From contig JAFLCL010000020.1 of assembly GCA_017303575.1 (NCBI GenBank), positions 1 through 60,923 of the forward strand: 60,923 nucleotides of DNA, in the 5' to 3' direction. Position 1 is the stretch's first letter; the number at the start of each line of letters is the position of its first letter. A program made the position numbers and the translations under genes. The notes beneath the pieces are model-generated. The model was not told the origin of the DNA. It worked only from the letters and a program-made list of their open reading frames with translations, and did not search any database. Source of the DNA: Deltaproteobacteria bacterium. GTDB taxonomy: Bacteria > Myxococcota_A > Polyangia > Polyangiales > Sandaracinaceae. This document shows, piece after piece, positions 34,375-41,689 of this stretch.

Positions 34375-35028
34375 ATGGCAACGCTGGCGCATCACTTCGA
34401 AGAGGGCGGCTGGGGCATGTACCCGATCCTCTTCTGGCAGATCCTCGCGATCGGAATCATCATCGAGCGCGCGATCTACCTCTACAGGAGCTCGATCAAC
34501 CGCGACGTGTTCCTGGCGACCATGCAGAAGTGCATCCTCGCTGGTGACATCGGACGCGCGATCAAGCTCTGCTCGGCGGCGAACGCGCCCCTCGCGCGCA
34601 TCGTCAAGGCGGGCCTGATGAAGGTCAACCGACCCGACTCCGAGGTCCAGGCGGCGATGGACGAGGCAGCTCTCCGTGAGCTCCCGAAGATCGAGCACCG
34701 CACCCCGTATCTCGCGCTCCTCGCGAACCTCGCGATGCTCTCGGGTCTGCTCGGCACCGTGACCGGCCTCATCGCCGCGTTCGGCGCCGTCGCGAACGCC
34801 GACGCCGCGAGCCGCGCGACGATGCTCGCGCGCGGTATCTCCGAGGCCATGAACTGCACGGCGTTCGGCCTCCTGGCCGCGCTGATCGCGCTCATCGGCT
34901 TCGCCCTCCTCAACGGCAAGACGCAGTCGCTCCTCGACGACATCAACGGCGCCACGGTGCAGGTGATGAACCTCGTCGTGAACAACCGCTCGAAGATCAA
35001 CCTCCAGGGCGTCCCCCAGGCGGCGTGA
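34375..35028 (+). CDS. ExbB/TolQ/MotA-family protein
   Basis: 217 residues with the three-helix ExbB layout: helix 1 at about 16-36 (PILFWQILAIGIIIERA), helix 2 at about 113-138 (LANLAMLSGLLGTVTGLIAAFG) and helix 3 at about 150-170. The cytoplasmic loop repeats the CILAGDIGRAIKLCSAANAPLARI pattern of the other ExbB. ATG 34375 is preceded by AAGAAGAGGA, which fixes the start. It heads the forward ExbB-ExbD-ExbD operon. Both ExbB proteins share the loop pattern, which suggests paralogy within the locus. Confidence 0.9.
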   Translation: MATLAHHFEEGGWGMYPILFWQILAIGIIIERAIYLYRSSINRDVFLATMQKCILAGDIGRAIKLCSAANAPLARIVKAGLMKVNRPDSEVQAAMDEAALRELPKIEHRTPYLALLANLAMLSGLLGTVTGLIAAFGAVANADAASRATMLARGISEAMNCTAFGLLAALIALIGFALLNGKTQSLLDDINGATVQVMNLVVNNRSKINLQGVPQAA

Positions 35029-35050
35029 TCCTCGCTGTGTGATGTTCGCT

Positions 35051-35092
35051 GGGTGAGCCGTCGGCCGCTCCCGATGTGGCGCCGGCTCACCC
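35051..35092 (+). other. Hairpin between exbB and exbD, forward operon
   Basis: GGGTGAGCCG (35051-35060) and CGGCTCACCC (35083-35092) form a perfect 10-bp stem around a 22-nt loop that can itself pair. It begins 22 nt after the exbB stop. It may act as a partial terminator or a 3' stabiliser for exbB mRNA. Confidence 0.6.
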
Positions 35093-35098
35093 TCTCCT

Positions 35099-35116
35099 CG
35101 CTCTCGGACGAGAGCG
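35099..35116 (+). other. Second hairpin between exbB and exbD, forward operon
   Basis: CGCTCTCG (35099-35106), loop ga, CGAGAGCG (35109-35116) form a perfect 8-bp stem, followed by atcgttccttctcgttcc, which has some T residues but no true run. Together with the preceding hairpin it could reduce read-through into exbD. Confidence 0.55.
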
Positions 35117-35156
35117 ATCGTTCCTTCTCGTTCCAGGCTCCTAGCCCGAGGTTCCC

Positions 35157-35633
35157 ATGGGTGGCGTAAGCGTCGGCGGTGGTGGACACGGCGGCAAGAA
35201 GTCCGTCGACTCCGAGATCCCCCTCGTTCCGTTCATCGATCTGCTCCTCTGCTGCGTCATGTTCTTGCTCGTGACGGCGGTGTGGAACCGTCTCGCGCGC
35301 CTCGACGCGAACCAGCAGACGCCGGGCCAGGTCTCGAACCCGACCGAGCAGCAGGAGCCGCAGATCCGGCTCTACCTGCAGGTCACGGGCAGCGGCTACA
35401 CCATCGCGTCGAGCGCGGGTGAGCGCATCGAGATCCCGAAGAACGGCGACGAGTACGACGGCGAGACGCTCCGCACGCGCCTCCGCGAGCGTCGTCAGGC
35501 CGAGCCCAACCGGCACGACATCATCGTCGCGCCCGAGGACGGCGTCGAATACCACCAGGTGATCGCTGCGATGGATCTCGCGATCGGCGAGGGCTACGCA
35601 GAAGTGTCGCTCAGCGACGGCGCGACCTTGTGA
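35157..35633 (+). CDS. ExbD/TolR-family protein
   Basis: 158 residues. A Gly-rich N-terminus (GGVSVGGGGHGGKK) leads to the single helix with the proton-path Asp (IPLVPFIDLLLCCVMFLL, D28). The periplasmic domain ends in GVEYHQVIAAMDLAIGEGYAEVSL, the ExbD signature. GAGG precedes the ATG. It is the first ExbD of the forward operon, with 128 bp and two hairpins separating it from ExbB. Shorter than its reverse-operon counterparts and close to the usual family length (about 140). Confidence 0.88.
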   Translation: MGGVSVGGGGHGGKKSVDSEIPLVPFIDLLLCCVMFLLVTAVWNRLARLDANQQTPGQVSNPTEQQEPQIRLYLQVTGSGYTIASSAGERIEIPKNGDEYDGETLRTRLRERRQAEPNRHDIIVAPEDGVEYHQVIAAMDLAIGEGYAEVSLSDGATL

Positions 35634-35669
35634 GTCGAGCTCGCACTTCTTTCTGAAGGAACTCCCGAC

Positions 35670-36209
35670 ATGCCGATTCACAAACCCGACAAGGTTCTGC
35701 TGCACCACATCCCGCTCAAGTTCGTGCGGGGCAAGGTCGCAGGCGGCGGACGCAAGGCGCTGGATGCGAACATCCCGCTCGTCCCGTTCATCGACTTCCT
35801 CATCACGCTCGTCGTCTTCCTGCTCTCGTCGTTCAGCGCGTCGGGTGAGCTCATCGCGCAGCGCGCGGGCCTCACGATGCCGAGCGCGACGAACGCCGTG
35901 GAGCTCGAGCTCGCGCCGATCGTGCAGATCGACTCGCGCGTGGTGACGCTCGACGGCCGCCGCATGGCGGACACGCAGACGCTCGCGGCCAACGCGGGCC
36001 TCGAGCGCATCGAGCAGCTCGTGCAGGATCTCGAGACCCTGCGCCGCAACTGGAACATCCTCCACCCGCGCGAGCCCTTCCCCGGCACGGTCATCATCCA
36101 GGCCGACCGCGCGATCGACTTCCGCGTGATCAAGAAGGTGATGTTCTCGGCAGCCCAGGCGGGCTACTCGAACATCTCGTTCGCGGTCAACGAGACCGGC
36201 GGCGACTGA
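35670..36209 (+). CDS. ExbD/TolR-family protein
   Basis: 179 residues. The cytoplasmic N-terminus is basic (HKPDKVLLHHIPLKFVRGK). The helix holds the proton-path Asp (IPLVPFIDFLITLVVFLLSS, D42). The periplasmic domain ends with TVIIQADRAIDFRVIKKVMFSAAQAGYSNISFAV, an ExbD-type end. AAGGA lies 9 nt before the ATG. Two ExbD paralogues with one ExbB could form a hetero-dimer inside a pentameric ExbB ring. The gene is followed by a series of hairpins. Confidence 0.88.
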   Translation: MPIHKPDKVLLHHIPLKFVRGKVAGGGRKALDANIPLVPFIDFLITLVVFLLSSFSASGELIAQRAGLTMPSATNAVELELAPIVQIDSRVVTLDGRRMADTQTLAANAGLERIEQLVQDLETLRRNWNILHPREPFPGTVIIQADRAIDFRVIKKVMFSAAQAGYSNISFAVNETGGD

Positions 36210-36239
36210 GAGAGCGAGAAACAATCGTTTCGAGCTCTC
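36210..36239 (+). terminator. Imperfect hairpin right after the second exbD
   Basis: GAGAGC (36210-36215) and GAAAC (36218-36222) pair with GTTTC (36227-36231) and GCTCTC (36234-36239), with a 2x2 internal loop. It begins directly after the stop codon. First of four hairpins in this convergent gap. Confidence 0.45.
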
Positions 36240-36257
36240 GAACTGTTGTACGGGGTT

Positions 36258-36274
36258 TGGGGGCAAAGCCCCCA
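36258..36274. terminator. Hairpin TGGGGGC-AAA-GCCCCCA
   Basis: A perfect 7-bp stem with a 3-nt loop (36258-36264, 36268-36274) in the 212 bp between convergent genes. A second perfect stem, CGCGGCGC-ct-GCGCCGCG, follows at 36278-36295. Both strands can form these. No T-tract. Confidence 0.5.
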
Positions 36275-36356
36275 TCTCGCGGCGCCTGCGCCGCGGAAAA
36301 CTGAGCTCTCTGGGTCGAGGGACCTCTGGCCCCTCGCCTGCGCTCCCATCGAAACG

Positions 36357-36380
36357 GCCCTCGCTCTTCGGAGCGGGGGC
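36357..36380. terminator. UUCG-tetraloop hairpin between convergent genes
   Basis: GCCCTCGCTC (36357-36366), TTCG loop, GAGCGGGGGC (36371-36380): a 10-bp stem with one G-U pair and a C(UUCG)G tetraloop, an extra-stable fold. Next come ttcgtcgttcc. It probably ends transcription of the forward ExbB operon. Confidence 0.6.
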
Positions 36381-36421
36381 TTCGTCGTTCCGTCGATCGG
36401 AGCGCGGGCGACGCCGTGCGA

Positions 36422-37258
36422 TCAGACGCGGCGGAGGCGTCGGAGCACGGCGACCTTGGCGCCCGTGGCGACAGGATCGCGCGGTGGGAGCGAGGTCACG
36501 AGGCGCTCGATGAGCGGGAGCGCGCGGAGCACGGCGGCCTCGGCGTGTAGCTCCGAGTAGGGGCCCGAGAAGACGAGCACCAGCTCGTAGATCCCCGCGA
36601 AGCGCCGCGTGAAGCTCGGATCGGGGCTCTGAGACTTGCTCCGCACCGCGGCGAGGGTGCGGAGCATGCGCAGCAGCGCGCCGTCCGGGAGCGTGCGCGG
36701 AAGCTCCTCGAGATCGTGCTCGATCTGCTTGGCTTCGGCGGGCGAGAAGCCGCGCTCGGCGAGGGTGGCGCGGAGGCGATCGTCGAGCGCAACGAGCTGC
36801 GCGAGCGACATCTCGCCGCGCTCGGCGGCGCGCGCGAGACGATCGACGCGCAGTGCCCGCGCGACGTCGAGGCCCTCGTGGGGGAGCGAGCCTCCCCAGA
36901 TCTCGGGCGTGGAGTCGTCGATCACCCACGCGCTCTCGGCGCGTGCGCGGTGCGCGAGCAGATCGAGCGCCTCTTCCAGCGTCGCGATCGCCGTCTGCGG
37001 TGCTTCGCGCACGGCGGGCAGCACCGTCTCGGCGAGCACACCGGAGAACGAGTCGACGATCGCGACGAGGCGCGCGCGCGCCTCCACCGGGTCGTACGCT
37101 CCCGACAGCGAGACCACCACACGGAAGCCATGCGCCATCGGCGCCCACACCACCTCGGGCGCAGGTTCGTGCGCGCTCAGCTCGATGCGCGCGGTCTCCG
37201 CGTGGAGCTCGCGCTCGACCAGGCCGAGGAAGCGGAGCAGCGGCTGCGCCGACGACAT
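36422..37258 (-). CDS. Conserved-type hypothetical soluble protein
   Basis: 278 residues, not recognised. The N-terminal half is mixed alpha/beta (RIELSAHEPAPEVVWAP, then FRVVVSLSGAYDPVEARARLVAIVD); the C-terminal half is helical (QIEHDLEELPRTLPDGALLRMLRTL), with a final LPPRDPVATGAKVAVLRRLRRV. There is no signal peptide or membrane segment, so it is probably cytoplasmic. ATG 37258 lies 7 nt after a reverse-strand TAGCGT hexamer, which fixes the start as leaderless. Divergent from the thioredoxin-like gene with only 24 bp between the two start codons. Confidence 0.6.
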   Translation of the reverse strand: MSSAQPLLRFLGLVERELHAETARIELSAHEPAPEVVWAPMAHGFRVVVSLSGAYDPVEARARLVAIVDSFSGVLAETVLPAVREAPQTAIATLEEALDLLAHRARAESAWVIDDSTPEIWGGSLPHEGLDVARALRVDRLARAAERGEMSLAQLVALDDRLRATLAERGFSPAEAKQIEHDLEELPRTLPDGALLRMLRTLAAVRSKSQSPDPSFTRRFAGIYELVLVFSGPYSELHAEAAVLRALPLIERLVTSLPPRDPVATGAKVAVLRRLRRV

Positions 37259-37265
37259 CGCGAGG

Positions 37266-37275
37266 ACGCTATCAT
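37266..37275. promoter_or_regulatory. Overlapping divergent leaderless promoters
   Basis: Forward TATCAT (37270-37275) ends 7 nt before the ATG at 37283. Reverse TAGCGT (37271-37266) ends 7 nt before the ATG at 37258. The hexamers overlap by 2 bp. Both mRNAs would begin at, or one base before, the start codon. RNA polymerase cannot occupy both at once. Confidence 0.6.
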
Positions 37276-37282
37276 CGCCGCG

Positions 37283-37864
37283 ATGATCCTCGCACCTTCT
37301 CGCACGCTCGTCGGCCTCGCGATCACGTGCGCGCTGTCCGCGCCCTGGGTCGTCGGGTGCGGCGCGACGAGCGAGCGCAGCACCCATGCATCGGAGAGCA
37401 CCGTGGCAGCACGACCCGCAGACGTCGTCGGCGTGACCTCGCGCGAGGCGATCGAGGCCGCGGTGCCCGCGTGGCACGACGCGATCGCCGCCGCCGATCC
37501 CGAGGACGAGACGGCGCGCGCGCTCGCGGGCGTGCCGGCAGGCGCCGAGGTCGACGTCTTCCTCGGGACGTGGTGCGGCGACAGCCGTCGCGAGATCAGC
37601 CGGCTCTTCCTCGCGCTCGAGATCGCGGCGCAGGTGGCGCCCTTGCCGTTCACGATCCGCTTCGTCGGCGTCGATCGCAGCAAGGTCGCGCCCGGCCTCA
37701 GCGAAGACGCCGATCTCCGCTACGTGCCCACTGTCATCGTGCGGCGCGACGGCGTGGAGCAAGGCCGCATCGTCGAGACGGCGACGCGCGGCATCGAGCA
37801 GGACCTGCTCGATCTCCTCACGGGAACGCGCAGCGGCTTCCTCTCGCTCACGCGCACGCCCTGA
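37283..37864 (+). CDS. Thioredoxin-fold lipoprotein with WCGDS motif
   Basis: 193 residues. The lipoprotein signal ends at VVGC. The mature domain is thioredoxin-like: VDVFLGTWCGDSRREISRLF at the active-site helix, RFVGVDRSK, then DLRYVPTVIVRRDG with the cis-Pro loop. The active site has a single Cys (CGDS), so it cannot form the usual disulfide. Such CxxS forms can act as isomerases or may simply bind thiols. It is probably periplasmic. ATG 37283 is 7 nt after a TATCAT hexamer. Convergent with the Cys-rich lipoprotein gene, 12 bp apart. Confidence 0.78.
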   Translation: MILAPSRTLVGLAITCALSAPWVVGCGATSERSTHASESTVAARPADVVGVTSREAIEAAVPAWHDAIAAADPEDETARALAGVPAGAEVDVFLGTWCGDSRREISRLFLALEIAAQVAPLPFTIRFVGVDRSKVAPGLSEDADLRYVPTVIVRRDGVEQGRIVETATRGIEQDLLDLLTGTRSGFLSLTRTP

Positions 37865-37876
37865 CGCGCGCGGAGG

Positions 37877-39172
37877 TCATCCCGGACAGTAGAGGTTCTC
37901 GATGGTGAGCGGCGCACACACGCCGACCTCACGCGCGCAGTCGTGCCACGCGCACTCGTCGCCCCCGCACGTCGTGCCGTCGTGACAGGTGTTGCTCGTC
38001 GTGTCGCACGCGGGGCTCGGGCAGTCCGTGCTGACGCTGCACTGCGTTCCGTCGGCGCAGGTGCCGAGCGGTCGATTGCAGATCCTCGAGGCGCACTGCC
38101 CGTTGCGGAAGCACTCGGCGCCATCGGGCAGCACGCGCTCGCAGCGCGGGCCGTCGCCGCCCTGGGCGCAGAAGAGCTCGTCGTTGCAGCCGTTGTCGGC
38201 GAGCGCCGCGAGCACGTCGATGTCCTGCGCGTCGAAGCACGGCTGACCCAGACACGCGCGAGCGCCGCACTGGGCCGCCGCGCCCTCGAGCACACACGCG
38301 CCATCACGACACGAGAAGAACTCGCCGGCCTCGCTGAACCCACACGCGCCGCCCTGTGCGACGGTGCCGACGAGCGAGGACAGGATGCCCTGCTCGAGGG
38401 AGGCGCCCCACTGCGCGTAGGAGAGGCTGCACTGCCGCGTCAGAGCGTCGCCCGCTGCGAGCGCGGCGGACGCTCGTGCACCGTCGAAGCCTGTGCGCGG
38501 GTCGTCGAAGAGCGGCAGGAAGTTGGTGCGGCAGTCGGCCTCGATCTGCTCCAGGCACCGCGCGCGGAGGCTCGCCTGGTCGTCGGGCGGGAGCGATCCC
38601 GCGCTCGAACAACAACGAAAGATCGCGGCGCAATGGAGGTCGGCGAGCTCGACGCAGACGCCTTCGGGCGTGAGGGACGCGACGACCTCGTCGCCTGGCG
38701 TGCTGATCTCGCGTAGGTCGTCCGCGTCGACGTCGGCGGGCACGCAGCCGTCCGGCGTGCATGCCTCCGAGGCCCCGCAACGAAGCTGCTCGCCGCAGAG
38801 CGCGAGCGCCGTGCACCGGCGCAGGAGCGTGACGGGAAGCACGAGCGTCCGGTTCGGGCGGAAGCGTGTGGTGACGGGGAAGCTCATCAACACAGCGCCG
38901 GTGGCATCGAGACCGGAGACGACGACGGTGACGGGATCCTGGTCGGGACGACCGGGACGCGCGTCCACCGCGAACGAGAACGGCAGACGCGTGCCTTCGC
39001 CCAGCACGAATTCGTGCGCTTCCTCGCCGACCTCCACGCGCACGCGCGCGAGCTGATCGGGCGAGGGGATGTCGGAAGACACCACGACGAGGAAACGACC
39101 GTCGTGCCCGCCCGTGCAGCCGATCACGAGGCCGACGAGGAGGAGAAGAGCGCGAGGCAGGAGTGTTCGCAT
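37877..39172 (-). CDS. Cys-rich lipoprotein
   Basis: 431 residues. The signal ends at VIGC. Residues of about 25-115 are beta-rich (a fibronectin- or transthyretin-like fold is possible). The remainder has about 30 Cys in spaced clusters, including CGEQLRCG, CRDGACVLEG, CFRNGQCASRIC and CSVSTDCPSPACDT. Myxobacterial surface proteins often carry such knots. No enzyme motif is present. It is the last gene of the reverse block with the PEGA and kinase genes, 6 bp after the PEGA gene stop, so it may be a surface or periplasmic partner. Confidence 0.65.
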   Translation of the reverse strand: MRTLLPRALLLLVGLVIGCTGGHDGRFLVVVSSDIPSPDQLARVRVEVGEEAHEFVLGEGTRLPFSFAVDARPGRPDQDPVTVVVSGLDATGAVLMSFPVTTRFRPNRTLVLPVTLLRRCTALALCGEQLRCGASEACTPDGCVPADVDADDLREISTPGDEVVASLTPEGVCVELADLHCAAIFRCCSSAGSLPPDDQASLRARCLEQIEADCRTNFLPLFDDPRTGFDGARASAALAAGDALTRQCSLSYAQWGASLEQGILSSLVGTVAQGGACGFSEAGEFFSCRDGACVLEGAAAQCGARACLGQPCFDAQDIDVLAALADNGCNDELFCAQGGDGPRCERVLPDGAECFRNGQCASRICNRPLGTCADGTQCSVSTDCPSPACDTTSNTCHDGTTCGGDECAWHDCAREVGVCAPLTIENLYCPG

Positions 39173-39178
39173 CGATGC

Positions 39179-40147
39179 CTAGAACCGGAGCGCGGTGATG
39201 GAGACGCCAGTGGTGCCGGCGTAGCCGTTGATGGGATCGACGGGCGGCTGGGACAGATAGACGCCGACGCCGATGCCCACGCCCGCGCCGACGACGGCGA
39301 GGCCGATCACGATCCAGAGCCACGGCTCCTCGGCGACCGATCCGCTGCCGTCACGCACGACGGCGTCGAGCACCAGTCGATCGCCCTCGCCGATCGTGAT
39401 GTCGCGCTCGAGGATCGCCTCGCCCTCGCTGGTGACGACCACCCGGTGCTCGCCGGGGACGAGCTCGCTCTCGAGCTCGCCCCGACCCGCGAGGAGGCCA
39501 TCGACACGCACCTCTGCGTTCGCGGGCGCGTGAACGACGAGCGTCGCAGGACGTGACGGCAGGCGCTCGAGGATCGCGCTGCGCCGCTCGTGCGAGCCAG
39601 CGATCACCGACACCTCGAAGCGGTCGGGGCGATGGCCGGGCGCGGTGATGGCGAGCCGATGTCGGCCTGGGTCGAGCGTCAGCGTGCGCTCCGCGCCGCT
39701 CCCCGCGATCGGCGCACCGTCGAGCTCGACGATCGCGTCGGCGGGCTCGATGGAGAGATCGAGCGTGCCTTGCGTGGCCTCGAGCTCCGCGAGCAGTCGC
39801 TGCGCCGCGAGGATGTCCTCGCGATCGGCGCTCGCGTCCGCGATGGCGACGAAGCGCTCGAGCGCGGCGCGCGCCTCCGTGGACTGCCCCAGGCGCATGA
39901 GCGCTTGCCCGAGGTTGAACACGATGCTCGGTCGCTCGACGATCTCGCTCGCGCGACGAAAGAGCTCGACCGCTTGGCCCCAGCGCTCCGCATCGGCGGC
40001 GGCGAGGCCTCGCTCGAAGAGCGAGCGGGCCTCGGCCAGCGAGCTCGCAGAGACCTCGGCGTCAGCGTCCTGCGCGCGCACCGTCCGGGGCGCGAGCGAA
40101 GAGAGCGAGACCATGACGAGCACGAACACCGCGAGCAGGCGAAGCAC
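39179..40147 (-). CDS. Exported TPR-PEGA membrane protein
   Basis: 322 residues. A Sec signal ends near TVRAQ. TPR-like helices (about 40-110: LFERGLAAADAERWGQAVELF, then NLGQALMRLGQSTEARAALE) are followed by two PEGA-type beta domains: TLDLSIEPADAIVELDG...LDPGRHRLAI and TLVVHAPANAEVRVDG...LVPGEHRVVV. A C-terminal helix (about 275-297) anchors it. PEGA domains are found on surface and kinase-linked proteins. GTG 40147 was chosen; the ATG at 40192 would overlap the kinase gene by 32 bp and add residues before the signal. It lies 13 bp after the kinase gene and probably works with it. Confidence 0.75.
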   Translation of the reverse strand: MLRLLAVFVLVMVSLSSLAPRTVRAQDADAEVSASSLAEARSLFERGLAAADAERWGQAVELFRRASEIVERPSIVFNLGQALMRLGQSTEARAALERFVAIADASADREDILAAQRLLAELEATQGTLDLSIEPADAIVELDGAPIAGSGAERTLTLDPGRHRLAITAPGHRPDRFEVSVIAGSHERRSAILERLPSRPATLVVHAPANAEVRVDGLLAGRGELESELVPGEHRVVVTSEGEAILERDITIGEGDRLVLDAVVRDGSGSVAEEPWLWIVIGLAVVGAGVGIGVGVYLSQPPVDPINGYAGTTGVSITALRF

Positions 40148-40160
40148 GTCGGGAGCGTAG

Positions 40161-41675
40161 CTAAAACTGACGCCGCAATCCGCCGGGATCACTCGCGCCC
40201 GAGGTCGTGGTCGGCGGGGTGCCCGTGCCGCCGCTGCCCCCCGTGCGTCGATCGATGCGCCGGCGCTCGCGCTCGAGCACCACCGTGCGCGTGGTGTCCT
40301 CCGCGCTGTCGACCTCGAGGGTGGCCGGCTCGTAGCCCTCCGCGCGCACCACGACGGTATGGACGCCCGATCCCCGCGGCCAGCGCACGTGCGTGCCGTC
40401 GAGCGTGCCGTCCGCCGCCTCGAGCGTCGCGCCCTCGGGGACGCCCTCGAGCGTGAGGGTCACGTCGTCTCGCACGGGCGGCGGCGGGTCGACCTCCGGC
40501 GGGACCACGGGCGTGGGATCAGCGATCGGCTCGGAGGTGGGCACCGGCGTCGCGATCGTGGTGGGCTCGATCGGCAGCGTCGTGGTGGCGACCGAAGGTG
40601 GTGCACCGAGCACGTACGCGAGGCCACCGATCATCATGCCGCCCGCGAGGACAGCGCCGATCGCGAGGCCACGCCACGAGCGCGGCGCCTTGGGAGGAAC
40701 GCTCACCGGAACGCTCGCCACGACGGGTCGCGCGAGCTCGTGCTGGCTCGTGTCGCCGTACTGCTTCGCGAGCTTCGCGAGCTCGGTGCTCACGGCCTTG
40801 GTGTCGCCTCGATCCTCGGGCGCCTTCGCGAGCAGGCGCGACACGAGGGTCGCGATGCCAGGCTTGCGCGCGAGCGAGGGCACCAGCGCCTCGAGCGCAG
40901 GCGGCGCCGCGGTGAGGTGCTGGCTCATGAGCAGCACGGCCTCGGCCGCCATGAACGGTGGCTGTCCGCTGAGCAGCTCGAAGAGCATCACGCCGAGCGC
41001 GTAGAGATCGGTGGCCGGCCCCACGGGCGCGCGGCTGATCGCCTCGGGGCTCATGTACACCGGGGTGCCCACGATCATGCCGGTCATCGTCGCGTTGCCC
41101 ACGGTGGGCCCGCCCGGCCCCTCGACGATGCGCGCGATGCCGAAGTCGAGGACCTTCACGTCGCCCTGCGTGGTGAGGAAGACGTTGTCCGGCTTGAGGT
41201 CGCGGTGGACGATGCCCGCGCCGTGCGCGACCTCGAGCGCACGCGCCACGTCGCGACAGATGCGCAGCGCTTCAGGCACCGGCAGCGAGCCCTCGCGCTC
41301 GAGGCAGGTCGCGAGGCTCTCGCCCTCGAGCAGCTCCATCACGAGGTAGAGCAAGCCGCTCTCCGCGCGACCGAAGTCGTGCACGACGACGACGTGCGGG
41401 CTCGTGATGCGCGAGGACGCGTACGCCTCGCGCTCGAAGCGGGCGATCATGCTCGCGTCGCTCGAGAGCTCGGGCCGCACCACCTTGAGGGCGACGCGTC
41501 GATGCAGCGCCGGCTGCTCCGCGCGGTAGACGGTGCCCATGCCGCCCTCGCCCAGCACGTCGAGGATGCGGTAGCGGCCCGCGATCATCGTGTCCGGCAA
41601 GAGGCGCGGCGCGCTCGACGGCTCCATCGCCATGCTGCGGCGCATGGCGCGAGAGGCGTCGGTGGCGGACGGCAT
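40161..41675 (-). CDS. Membrane Ser/Thr protein kinase with PEGA domain
   Basis: 504 residues. The kinase domain (about 35-300) is complete: G loop GEGGMGTV, K64, E in FEREAYASS, catalytic HRDLKPDN (157-164) and DFG (177-179). A membrane helix at about 333-358 follows. The Pro/Thr linker leads to a PEGA domain (about 405-475) that would lie outside, so it probably acts as a sensor. Such bacterial kinases phosphorylate Thr on target proteins, often FHA partners. ATG 41675 lies 8 nt after a TAGCCT hexamer. It is upstream of the TPR-PEGA gene by 13 bp. The external ligand is unknown. Confidence 0.92.
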   Translation of the reverse strand: MPSATDASRAMRRSMAMEPSSAPRLLPDTMIAGRYRILDVLGEGGMGTVYRAEQPALHRRVALKVVRPELSSDASMIARFEREAYASSRITSPHVVVVHDFGRAESGLLYLVMELLEGESLATCLEREGSLPVPEALRICRDVARALEVAHGAGIVHRDLKPDNVFLTTQGDVKVLDFGIARIVEGPGGPTVGNATMTGMIVGTPVYMSPEAISRAPVGPATDLYALGVMLFELLSGQPPFMAAEAVLLMSQHLTAAPPALEALVPSLARKPGIATLVSRLLAKAPEDRGDTKAVSTELAKLAKQYGDTSQHELARPVVASVPVSVPPKAPRSWRGLAIGAVLAGGMMIGGLAYVLGAPPSVATTTLPIEPTTIATPVPTSEPIADPTPVVPPEVDPPPPVRDDVTLTLEGVPEGATLEAADGTLDGTHVRWPRGSGVHTVVVRAEGYEPATLEVDSAEDTTRTVVLERERRRIDRRTGGSGGTGTPPTTTSGASDPGGLRRQF

Positions 41676-41683
41676 GAACGCCG

Positions 41684-41689
41684 AGGCTA
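41684..41689 (-). promoter_or_regulatory. Leaderless-type -10 hexamer TAGCCT
   Basis: On the reverse strand TAGCCT ends 8 nt before the kinase ATG at 41675 and directly follows the stop codon of the previous gene. The kinase could thus have an internal promoter inside the block. Confidence 0.45.
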
